In this document: piece after piece, positions 1-5,148 of the stretch
Numbering within the stretch: the stretch's first letter is position 1
Layout of the letters: every line of letters starts with the position of its first letter
Source of the DNA: UBA2256 sp964453055
GTDB lineage: Bacteria; Spirochaetota; Spirochaetia; Treponematales; Rectinemataceae
DNA: 6,053 bases
NCBI GenBank assembly: GCA_964453055.1
Contig: CAYVOD010000095.1
Coordinates: 1-6,053 of the forward strand
Direction: 5' to 3'
Translations under genes and position numbers: made by a program
The notes under the pieces: generated by a model
What the model saw: only the letters and a program-made list of their open reading frames with translations
Told to the model about the DNA's origin: nothing
The model's database searches: none

Positions 1-312
1 CGGAAGCTGGAAGAATCGGCGATCAACGCCGCCCAAGCCTTGCCGGAGGAAGGCTTGGGCAATTCCTCCGATCCTTCGGAGCTCATGCGGATCCAGGGAG
101 AAGCCTTGCTGCGAGGAATCGCTCTCCTGCCTAAGGACCTCAGGCTCCCGATGGAGTTATATTATTTAGGGGAACTGTCCGTAGCCGAAACCGCGAAGGT
201 GCTTGGGCTAGGCCAGGAAGCGGTGAAAACCAGGCTGTTCAGGGGAAGGAAGGGGCTGAAAGATTTGACGGAAAGACGGAAACCTGATCTGGACTCGAGA
301 GGTATACCGTAA
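1..312 (+). CDS. ECF-type RNA polymerase sigma factor, C-terminal part (5' end outside window)
   Basis: The reading frame is open from the first base and stops at TAA 310-312, giving the last 103 residues of a sigma-70 family protein. Residues about 38-90 form a region 4 (sigma-70 r4_2) domain: an 'LLPKDLRLPMELYYLGELS' stretch, then a helix-turn-helix around residues 60-81 (VAETAKVLGLGQEAVKTRLF) and a basic RGRKGLKDL tail. This matches the usual ECF pattern LP..R....L....G.S..E.A..LG...G.VK.RL.R.R. The part recognises the -35 promoter element. Residues 1-30 are the variable linker between regions 2 and 4; region 2 itself lies outside the window. The stop codon overlaps the start of the next gene (TAATG), which encodes a zinc-finger anti-sigma factor, so the two are very probably co-translated and act as a regulator pair. 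The linker-coding DNA contains a strong double hairpin, listed separately. Confidence 0.88.
   Translation, partial: RKLEESAINAAQALPEEGLGNSSDPSELMRIQGEALLRGIALLPKDLRLPMELYYLGELSVAETAKVLGLGQEAVKTRLFRGRKGLKDLTERRKPDLDSRGIP
31..81 (+). repeat. Two consecutive perfect hairpins inside the sigma factor gene
   Basis: Hairpin 1 has a perfect 11-bp stem, GCCCAAGCCTT (31-41) with AAGGCTTGGGC (50-60), and an 8-base loop (42-49). Hairpin 2 starts five bases later with a perfect 6-bp stem, CTCCGA (66-71) with TCGGAG (76-81), and loop TCCT. In addition CGGAGGAA (44-51, loop of hairpin 1 plus two stem bases) is exactly complementary to TTCCTCCG (63-70). The RNA could therefore form a pseudoknot or switch between pairings. 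No T-run follows, so it does not look like a normal intrinsic terminator. Whether it has a function is unknown. Confidence 0.6.
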
Positions 313-1001
313 TGATGAACTGTGACGATGCCAAGGCGATCGTTTTCTCGTGGATCAAGGGCGATCTGGACGATTCCGGCCTGAAAGCGCTCAAAGCCCA
401 TATGGACAGCTGCCAAGACTGCGCGCTCCGCTACCGCTCGCTGGTGCTTTTGATGGAGAGGGACTTAGGGCTGCGCCCGAAGGGCCGGGAAGAGGACATG
501 GGGACTTTCGTCAATTCGGTGATGGCAGCCCTGCCGGACAGGGCGGCGACCCGGAGACGGCGCTCGAAGTTCCTTCCCTTTCCCATCATCGGTTCGAGCG
601 GCGGCCCCCGGGCCGGAGGCTCGGCTGTCGGCGGCTCGAGGCATCAGGCCGCCCTGCCGATTTTCGGGCTTGCGGCGGCCGCACTCTTCGTGTTCGGTCT
701 GGGCTTGGGAATTTTCTTTACGAAACTGAACAGCGATCGGGTGACGATCAGGTTCGAGATCAGCGCCCCGGCGGCCGATTCGGTGCACTTGGCGGGAAGT
801 TTCAACGACTGGAACGCCAAAACCTACGCGTTGAAGCGAATAGGCTTCTCCGATACCTGGGAAATAAGCTTGCGTTTGCCCAAAGGCAGCTTCTATGTGT
901 ATAACTTCGTGCTGGACGGGGAAGAATGGGTCGTGGATCCCAATTCCCCGCTCAAAGTGGACGACGGGTTCGGTGGCGCCAGTAGCCTTTTGCGGCTTTA
1001 G
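312..1001 (+). CDS. Membrane-anchored zinc-finger anti-sigma factor with C-terminal CBM48/AMPK-beta-like glycogen-binding domain
   Basis: The protein has 229 residues. At the N-terminus Cys4, His30, Cys34 and Cys37 make the HxxxCxxC zinc-binding arrangement of ZAS/zf-HC2 anti-sigma domains. A basic, Gly-rich stretch (about 78-112) leads to one membrane helix (about 115-137). By the positive-inside rule the N-terminus should be cytoplasmic and the C-terminus periplasmic or external. Residues about 143-229 resemble the early-set glycogen-recognition domain: AGSFNDWN at 161-168, a strand-rich middle, then YVYNFVLDGEEWVVDP at 195-210. By recall of AMPK beta1, the two sugar-stacking tryptophans match Trp167 and Trp206, but the lysine and asparagine contacts appear to be Asn198 and Ser224. 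The likely role is to hold the upstream sigma factor inactive and release it on an outside signal, perhaps a glucan; the ligand is inference. The start overlaps the sigma stop by one base, with GAGAGG (297-302) as ribosome site. ATG 315 is an equally possible start. Confidence 0.85.
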   Translation: MMNCDDAKAIVFSWIKGDLDDSGLKALKAHMDSCQDCALRYRSLVLLMERDLGLRPKGREEDMGTFVNSVMAALPDRAATRRRRSKFLPFPIIGSSGGPRAGGSAVGGSRHQAALPIFGLAAAALFVFGLGLGIFFTKLNSDRVTIRFEISAPAADSVHLAGSFNDWNAKTYALKRIGFSDTWEISLRLPKGSFYVYNFVLDGEEWVVDPNSPLKVDDGFGGASSLLRL

Positions 1002-1006
1002 TCTGT

Positions 1007-1013
1007 AAGGGAG
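1007..1013 (+). promoter_or_regulatory. Ribosome binding site that decides the start of the secreted protein gene
   Basis: AAGGGAG lies 8 bases before ATG 1022 but only 2 bases before the alternative GTG at 1016. The spacing favours ATG 1022 as the true start. Confidence 0.6.
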
Positions 1014-1021
1014 CGGTGTAT

Positions 1022-1909
1022 ATGGGCAAAGGACGTTTTTTCGGGGCATTTCTCTTGATAGCGTGCTTTCGCTTTGCCGTAATCGGCCCTATGGCTCTCG
1101 GCGCTCAAACCGTGGATCGCTGGTTTTCCAAGCCGGCCGCTTCCGAATCATATGGGAGCATAAAAGCCGAAATTATTGCGGCGGCTGAAGAATTGAAGCG
1201 GCTTTCCCTTTCCGAGGATATTCTTCTTTCCAGGCTGGAGGAAGCGGCGCTAAAGAACGTTTCGGCTCCCGCGCTCCTGGCAGGCATCAGCGCCGACATG
1301 GACTACGTACGGTCCATCGTCGAGGATTTCAGGACGAGGAACCTTCTTCCCGCCAAGGAGAAAGACGCCGCCAAGGCTGTGCAAAGCGCCTTGCTGCTCG
1401 TCAGAACGGGTATCGGGGAGACCGAGCTCGAAGCGGCGCTAGATCTGGCTTCCTCCCAGAGCGAGCTGAAAGGCAGGCAATCCGCGATCATTTCTAGGGC
1501 GTTTGCCGCCCTTGGCGTGACGGCTTCGGCCAAGGCGGTCTATGGATTATCCGAAAGCTCCCGGTTACTCCTTTCCGAGTATCTCATAGCCAGCGAGCTG
1601 ACGGAGCGAAAATTCGATTCGGTAATGGCCGAGATCGCGGAAAGGATCAAGAACGGCCAACTTGCCGACCAGGCTGTCTTATCCCTCGGAAAAAACGGCA
1701 AGGCCGAAGGCGGATCGAAAGAATCGGCTCCGGGAAGGGAAAAATCGAAGGGGACGGAGCGCCCCGGCAAAGATACTAGCCCCGGAACCGGAGAGGGGTC
1801 CGGCGAAGGCGGAGGGTCCGATGAAGGCTCATCCTCCAGCCAGGGCGGCTCGTCCTCCGGCCAGGCAGGTTCAGGGACAAGGCCAGTTTCGGGCAAAAAG
1901 GGCCCTTAA
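1022..1909 (+). CDS. Secreted protein of unknown function with helical body and Gly/Ser/Glu-rich tail
   Basis: I do not recognise this 295-residue protein as a known family. Residues 1-28 look like a signal peptide: basic MGKGR, a hydrophobic stretch FFGAFLLIACFRFAVIG, and a probable cleavage after ALGA (28/29). There is no lipobox directly before the mature part. Residues about 44-220 are rich in Ala, Leu, Glu and Lys and should be almost all alpha-helical, with possible coiled-coil stretches (for example 47-77 and 133-160). Residues about 224-295 are low-complexity (Gly, Ser, Glu, Lys, Pro) and probably disordered, ending in basic SGKKGP. The gene begins 20 bases after the anti-sigma stop, so it is probably the third gene of the sigma/anti-sigma operon. 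It may be an envelope component or sensor partner; that is inference from position only. It converges on the - strand operon with 46 bases between stop codons. Confidence 0.72.
   Translation: MGKGRFFGAFLLIACFRFAVIGPMALGAQTVDRWFSKPAASESYGSIKAEIIAAAEELKRLSLSEDILLSRLEEAALKNVSAPALLAGISADMDYVRSIVEDFRTRNLLPAKEKDAAKAVQSALLLVRTGIGETELEAALDLASSQSELKGRQSAIISRAFAALGVTASAKAVYGLSESSRLLLSEYLIASELTERKFDSVMAEIAERIKNGQLADQAVLSLGKNGKAEGGSKESAPGREKSKGTERPGKDTSPGTGEGSGEGGGSDEGSSSSQGGSSSGQAGSGTRPVSGKKGP
1796..1867 (+). repeat. Short imperfect tandem repeats coding the low-complexity tail
   Basis: GGGTCCG-xx-GAAGGC occurs at 1796-1810 and again at 1814-1828 (period 18), coding related Gly-Ser-Glu-Gly units. A 21-base unit at 1826-1846 is repeated at 1847-1867 with 17 of 21 positions the same, coding GSSSSQG and GSSSGQA. 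All periods are multiples of three, so length changes by slippage would keep the reading frame. Confidence 0.65.
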
Positions 1910-1955
1910 TCTAGTTCAAGACCCCGCGCGACCAAGAAAATCCTCGACGCATCGC

Positions 1956-3002
1956 CTAGGCGCTAAAATAACGCGGAAGATCAAAGGGCGAAAAGATGCC
2001 TTTGTCGGTGACGACGCCGTCGCAGAGTTTGGGCGGGGTTATGTCGAAGGCGGGATAATAGCCCTTTACTCCTTCCATGGCGGTTCGAACCCCCATGGCC
2101 TCGAGGACGTCCGATTGGTTTCGTTCTTCGATAGTAACCGTATCGACGGTCGGATGCCGCGGATTGGGGCTTCCGTTGACGAAGTAGGGGATTCCCCAGT
2201 ACGAAGCGGCCAGGGCTATCTGAAAGGTGCCTACCTTGTTGACGATATGGCCGTCCATGCATATGACGTCGGCGGCCGAGGTGAAGAGGTCTACACGCTT
2301 AGCCTTCATAACGTAGCCGGGCATGTTGTCGGTGACGACGGTAACGTCGAAGCCCATGTCGCGGATGACCGAGGCGGTGAGCCTGGCTCCCTGGAAGAAG
2401 GGTCTGGTCTCGGGGCAGATGAACTTCACGTCCTTGCCTTTGGCGCGGCACTCCCTAAGCATGGTGCCGACGATGGTTTCGGCGAAGCACTGGGTCATGA
2501 CCGTGCCTTTGTCGGGGAATTGGCCGACGAGGTAGGCGGCTTCTGCGGCGCTTTTCGCGTAGCGCCGGTTGATCACTTCGATGTTATGAAGGAAGACAGC
2601 CTCGTCCGGGGCTTCGCCCGCCGCCATGGCGGCCTTGGCCACCTTGGCGCATTCCTGGGTGATGTGGGCCATTTTTTCCATGGTGGTGGGTCTGGCGCGG
2701 GAGAGCTCGGCCGCGGCGGCGTCGATTTTGTCCCCAAAATCGACGCCGCTCTTCGCCCGAGCCCCTATCTGTCGGGACGCCAAGGCCATCGCCATGGCGG
2801 CGGCTATGTAGGGGCCTCCGGACTGGGTCACCATGTCCCGTATGGCCACGATCACCTGGCGATAATCGGCGCACTCCACGTAGCGGACCTGGCCTGGGTA
2901 TACCCGCCTGTCGAGAATGCGCACCAGTGCGGCGGACCTATCGTACCAGGCTACATTTTCGTATTTGAGCATGAAGGCGAGATCGTGGTCTTTCCTCTCC
3001 AT
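1956..3002 (-). CDS. MtnA-like sugar-phosphate isomerase (eIF2B alpha/beta/delta family; 5-methylthioribose-1-P / 5-deoxyribose-1-P isomerase-like)
   Basis: The protein has 348 residues, the normal length for MtnA, which converts the aldose-1-phosphate 5-methylthioribose-1-P to the ketose. Landmarks in order: ARPTT at 103-107 (MtnA ARPTA, Arg104), TQC with Cys172 (catalytic Cys160 of B. subtilis MtnA), ETRPFFQGARLTA at 198-210 (Gln204), AADVICMDGHIVNKVGT at 243-259 with Asp245 (catalytic Asp240) and Asn255-Lys256, and FDITPPKL...GIFSP near the C-terminus. Spacings Gln-Asp (41) and Asp-Asn (10) equal those I recall for MtnA. One feature is odd: the RGAP motif, whose Arg contacts substrate phosphate, is SGGP here (61-64). 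It is the last gene of the operon, 9 bases after the aldolase. Its ribosome site TAGGAG includes the aldolase stop codon. With the aldolase it would form a DHAP shunt; whether the substrate is methylthio- or deoxyribose phosphate cannot be told from the sequence. Confidence 0.85.
   Translation of the reverse strand: MERKDHDLAFMLKYENVAWYDRSAALVRILDRRVYPGQVRYVECADYRQVIVAIRDMVTQSGGPYIAAAMAMALASRQIGARAKSGVDFGDKIDAAAAELSRARPTTMEKMAHITQECAKVAKAAMAAGEAPDEAVFLHNIEVINRRYAKSAAEAAYLVGQFPDKGTVMTQCFAETIVGTMLRECRAKGKDVKFICPETRPFFQGARLTASVIRDMGFDVTVVTDNMPGYVMKAKRVDLFTSAADVICMDGHIVNKVGTFQIALAASYWGIPYFVNGSPNPRHPTVDTVTIEERNQSDVLEAMGVRTAMEGVKGYYPAFDITPPKLCDGVVTDKGIFSPFDLPRYFSA
2075..2098. repeat. Near-perfect 24-bp palindrome in the isomerase gene
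   Basis: CCATGG, C, GGTTCGAACC, C, CCATGG: every position pairs except the C2081/C2092 pair. It has no loop, so it is more a DNA palindrome (possible dimer site or chance) than an RNA hairpin. It codes the pseudo-symmetric peptide AMGVRTAM. Confidence 0.5.
2716..2749 (-). repeat. Perfect 15-bp hairpin with GNRA-type loop inside the isomerase gene
   Basis: On the coding (-) strand GCGGCGTCGATTTTG (2749-2735) is followed by loop GGGA (2734-2731) and the exact complement CAAAATCGACGCCGC (2730-2716). A G-T pair can extend it by one. The loop fits the GNRA tetraloop pattern closed by a G-C pair. It covers codons 85-96 (SGVDFGDKIDAA). A perfect 15-bp stem in ordinary coding sequence is rare by chance. 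Confidence 0.7.
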
Positions 3003-3011
3003 TTGCCGCTC

Positions 3012-3650
3012 CTAGTATCCGAGATTTTTTCGCATCGCCTCCAGGGCGGCGTCGGGGATCGGGACCGCCCCCCCTGCCTGAAGGGCGAGGAGGTAGATCT
3101 TGGCCGCGTCTTCTATGTAAGTCGCCCTCAGGGTGGCCTGTTCCAGGGTTTCTCCTATGGCGACGGCGCCGTGATTGGCCATGAGGCAGGCGTTGCGGTT
3201 TTTAAGGGTCCTGGCGACGACGGCGCCGAGCTCTTCGGTTCCCGGAAGCTCGAATTCGGCCAAGGGAATGTCTCCCCCGATATAGACGAGGGTTTCGATG
3301 AGAACCAGGGGAATCGCCTTGCCCGCCGCGGCCAAGGCGGTGGCGTAGGGCGAGTGTATATGGACGATGCCCCGGCTGCCCGGGACCTCGCGGTAGATGG
3401 CGGCGTGCATGCGCCATTCCGACGAAGGCCTGCGCTTTCCTTCAACGACAGCCCCGCCCGCCGTTTCGATGATCACGATATCGTCCAGGGTCATTTTTTC
3501 GTAGGGGTAAGAACTGGGCGTTATCGCTATTTTCGTCCCGGCCTCGTCCAGGCAGCTCAAGTTGCCGCTGGTCCCGGCGAAAAGCCCCCGCTTGTACGCC
3601 AGGAAGGTATTCTCCAGCAACGATTCCTTCATCTGGGTGAACATCGACAT
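3012..3650 (-). CDS. Class II aldolase (fuculose-1-phosphate aldolase-type; probable 5-deoxyribulose/methylthioribulose-1-phosphate aldolase)
   Basis: The protein has 212 residues, the usual length for FucA/AraD-type zinc aldolases. Motifs: GTSGNLS at 26-32 (phosphate-binding loop), ITPSSYPYEKMT at 43-54, Glu78 in PSSEWRMH (catalytic acid/base, FucA Glu73), His97 and His99 in HIHSPYATA, and His160 in ANHGAV. The last three are the zinc ligands. The spacings Glu-His (19) and His-His (61) are those I recall for FucA (73, 92, 94, 155). It would cleave a ketose-1-phosphate to dihydroxyacetone phosphate and an aldehyde: acetaldehyde from 5-deoxyribulose-1-P, or methylthioacetaldehyde from the methylthio analogue. 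Next to an MtnA-like isomerase this points to a DHAP shunt rather than fucose use, as no fucose genes are present. The frame is open up to 3752, but ATG 3650 is the sensible start: GGGAGG sits 8 bases upstream and homology begins there. Only four bases separate it from the radical SAM stop. Confidence 0.88.
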   Translation of the reverse strand: MSMFTQMKESLLENTFLAYKRGLFAGTSGNLSCLDEAGTKIAITPSSYPYEKMTLDDIVIIETAGGAVVEGKRRPSSEWRMHAAIYREVPGSRGIVHIHSPYATALAAAGKAIPLVLIETLVYIGGDIPLAEFELPGTEELGAVVARTLKNRNACLMANHGAVAIGETLEQATLRATYIEDAAKIYLLALQAGGAVPIPDAALEAMRKNLGY

Positions 3651-3654
3651 CCGA

Positions 3655-3664
3655 TTAACCTCCC
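3655..3664 (-). promoter_or_regulatory. Aldolase ribosome binding site within the end of the radical SAM gene
   Basis: On the - strand GCGGGAGGTTAA contains the last codons and stop (TAA 3657-3655) of the radical SAM gene. Its GGGAGG doubles as the ribosome site for ATG 3650. This arrangement favours translational coupling and rejects the longer aldolase start at 3752. Confidence 0.65.
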
Positions 3665-5010
3665 GCTGCGTTCGCCCGTTCCTTTTTCGACTCCTTCCAC
3701 AGGCGCTCTGCCACCGGAGCCCATCGTGCGGCGGCCTTTCGGGTTTTGGCACAGAGTTCTTCCACGGTTTCCGGTGCCTCCAGTTCGGTGGATTCGGCCT
3801 TCGATTCTCGCACCATTTCGATCAGGGCATCCGGATTATCCAACAGAGGACAGGGCATCAACATGTTCTCATTAAAAGGCTGCCGTTGCCTATAGGCCAT
3901 GAAAAGCGGAGAGCGCAGGGCGTCCAGGAGGCTCGCTTCCTTGATGTTGACGTTGGAGTAATGGATAAAGGCGCAGGGCTCGGCGTCTCCGTTGGCGTTG
4001 ATGTGAAGGTAGGATTTTCCCCCAGCTATGCAGCCGTCGCAGTGTTCCCCGTCGTTCCAGAAGTCCAGGGCGAATATCGGTTTGGTGTCCCGGATTTCCC
4101 TTACCCGCCGGTACATGTACTCCCTTTGAGCGGGCGTCGCCAGGAGATCGACGTCGGCGCCCTTACCCACGGGAATATAGGTGAAATTCCAGACGAATCG
4201 GCAGCCCCGGGCTATCATCTCGTCCACGAATTCGTCGGATCCCACGCTTTCGGTATTGTATCGATGGTAGCAGGTCGAATAGCCGAAGAGCAGCCTATGC
4301 GCTCGCAGGAGGTCCATGCCTTCCAGCGCCTTTCGGTAGCTGCCCTTGCCCCGGCGCATATCCGTCGAAGCCTCGTTTCCTTCGATCGAGAAGGCCAAGG
4401 CTAAATTGCCAACCTTCAACAACTGGCGGCACAGGGCCTCGTCCACCAGGGTTCCGTTGGTAAAGGCGAAAAAATAGGCGTCCTGGTGCGCCTCGCAGAG
4501 TCGGATTATGTCGTCCTTTCGCACCAGGGGCTCTCCCCCGGAGAGTATGAAAAAGTAGGTGCCCAAGGCCTTGCCCTGAGCGCAGATCGAATCGAGGGTC
4601 TCGTATGGCAGGTTATGCTTTTTACCGTACTGGGCCGCCCAGCAACCGGTGCAGGAGAGGTTGCAGCCCGATGTCGGATCCATCAGGATCGCCCAGGGAA
4701 TATTGCAGCCGTACTTTTCCCGGGCCGCCCGGGCGCGCGCCGCGCCCTCGAGGTTGGCGTGGATGAAAAAGCATTCCACCAGCTTTTGGACGGCTTTAAT
4801 GTCCGTTTCGGCGAGGAAGTTTTTGACCAAGAGACGCCAATTGCTACCCTCGTCTGCCAGGACATCCTCCACGATTTTTATTTCCTTGCTATGCATGGCT
4901 TCCCGGTCGAGTTTCCTGGCGAGTCCTATCATCTTAGGCAGTCGTTTCATGGGGTCGTGGGCGACGTACCACAAGAGCAGGTCAATCGCCGTCTTGCGCA
5001 GCACGGGCAT
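3655..5010 (-). CDS. Radical SAM protein with SPASM-like C-terminal cysteines, function unknown
   Basis: The protein has 451 residues. About 105 helical N-terminal residues precede the radical SAM core. The core has DPTSGCNLSCTGC at 111-123 with Cys116, Cys120 and Cys123 (CX3CX2C, binding the 4Fe-4S cluster and SAM), then SGGEP at 157-161 (SAM methionine binding) and later strands such as FAFTNGT and ALAFSIEG. After the core, Cys324 and Cys327 (HCDGC), Cys346 (EPCAF) and Cys387 (MPCPL) suggest an auxiliary iron-sulfur cluster of SPASM/Twitch type. The C-terminal approximately 60 residues are charged and helical. From memory it resembles a radical SAM family widespread in Clostridia and other anaerobes whose reaction is not known. 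No membrane segment is seen, so it is cytoplasmic. It is the first gene of the operon with the aldolase and isomerase. ATG 5010 has AAGGAGG at 5019-5025, 8 bases away. No obvious peptide substrate gene is nearby on this strand. Confidence 0.87.
   Translation of the reverse strand: MPVLRKTAIDLLLWYVAHDPMKRLPKMIGLARKLDREAMHSKEIKIVEDVLADEGSNWRLLVKNFLAETDIKAVQKLVECFFIHANLEGAARARAAREKYGCNIPWAILMDPTSGCNLSCTGCWAAQYGKKHNLPYETLDSICAQGKALGTYFFILSGGEPLVRKDDIIRLCEAHQDAYFFAFTNGTLVDEALCRQLLKVGNLALAFSIEGNEASTDMRRGKGSYRKALEGMDLLRAHRLLFGYSTCYHRYNTESVGSDEFVDEMIARGCRFVWNFTYIPVGKGADVDLLATPAQREYMYRRVREIRDTKPIFALDFWNDGEHCDGCIAGGKSYLHINANGDAEPCAFIHYSNVNIKEASLLDALRSPLFMAYRQRQPFNENMLMPCPLLDNPDALIEMVRESKAESTELEAPETVEELCAKTRKAAARWAPVAERLWKESKKERANAAGG
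4719..4747. repeat. GC-only palindrome cluster in the radical SAM gene
   Basis: CCCGGG (4719-4724) and CCCGGG (4728-4733) flank CCG. Then GGGCGCG (4731-4737) pairs perfectly with CGCGCCC (4741-4747) around a 3-base loop. The stretch codes Ala/Arg-rich EGAARARAAREK, so composition alone may explain it. Confidence 0.4.
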
Positions 5011-5132
5011 AATTGAATCCTCCTTGTTGGCGTATTTTGTTCTGTTACATAAGGCTAATACGCAGACGACCTCGGGTCAACAATCGGAGCGACCACCATG
5101 ACGAATGGCAAAAAACACGGTACATTCATTCT
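5011..5132. promoter_or_regulatory. Divergent intergenic region with probable promoters of the radical SAM operon and the hydrolase gene
   Basis: This is the only sizeable non-coding gap and must hold the start signals of both divergent units. For the - strand, a -35-like TTGACC (5080-5075) or overlapping TTGTTG (5083-5078) precedes -10-like TATTAG (5060-5055); TTGTTG to TATTAG has 17-base spacing. The matches to sigma-70 consensus are only moderate. On the + strand no convincing pair is seen. The - strand ribosome site AAGGAGG (5025-5019) is clear. No obvious operator repeat or riboswitch was found. Confidence 0.35.
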
Positions 5133-5148
5133 ATGCGGAACGATATAG
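5098..5148 (+). CDS. Possible 16-residue leader ORF overlapping the hydrolase start
   Basis: ATG 5098 has a GGAG (5086-5089) 8 bases upstream, a better ribosome site than the hydrolase ATG 5133 has. It codes MTNGKKHGTFILCGTI and stops at TAG 5146-5148, so it overlaps the first five codons of the hydrolase in another frame. It could couple translation of the hydrolase, or be chance. It shows no runs of one amino acid typical of attenuator leaders. Confidence 0.25.
   Translation: MTNGKKHGTFILCGTI

Noticed and set aside
1891..1962. Possible terminators between the convergent genes (AAGGGCCCTT palindrome at 1898-1907, CGCCTAGGCG palindrome at 1953-1962)
   Set aside because: Both are loop-less 10-bp palindromes, so stable hairpins would be short. 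The first has only a short T-run on the - strand and lies within the other gene; the second has no T-run. I see no convincing intrinsic terminator.
2075..2100. tRNA T-arm-like GGTTCGAAC on both strands
   Set aside because: No acceptor, D or anticodon arms can be found around it, and it lies in the middle of a well-supported coding gene.
3651..3752. N-terminal extension of the aldolase to ATG 3752
   Set aside because: The extra 34 residues are basic and unlike the family, would overlap the radical SAM gene, and a good ribosome site precedes ATG 3650.
1662..3875. A 737-codon open frame on the + strand
   Set aside because: It runs antisense to the isomerase and aldolase, which both have full family motifs, and begins inside the secreted protein gene. 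Its product is Gly/His/Arg-rich with no recognisable domain. It is a codon-bias shadow.
3562..4404. A 280-codon + strand open frame, and similar long frames opposite or within the other genes
   Set aside because: They overlap motif-bearing genes, have no ribosome sites or domains, and fit GC-rich codon shadows.
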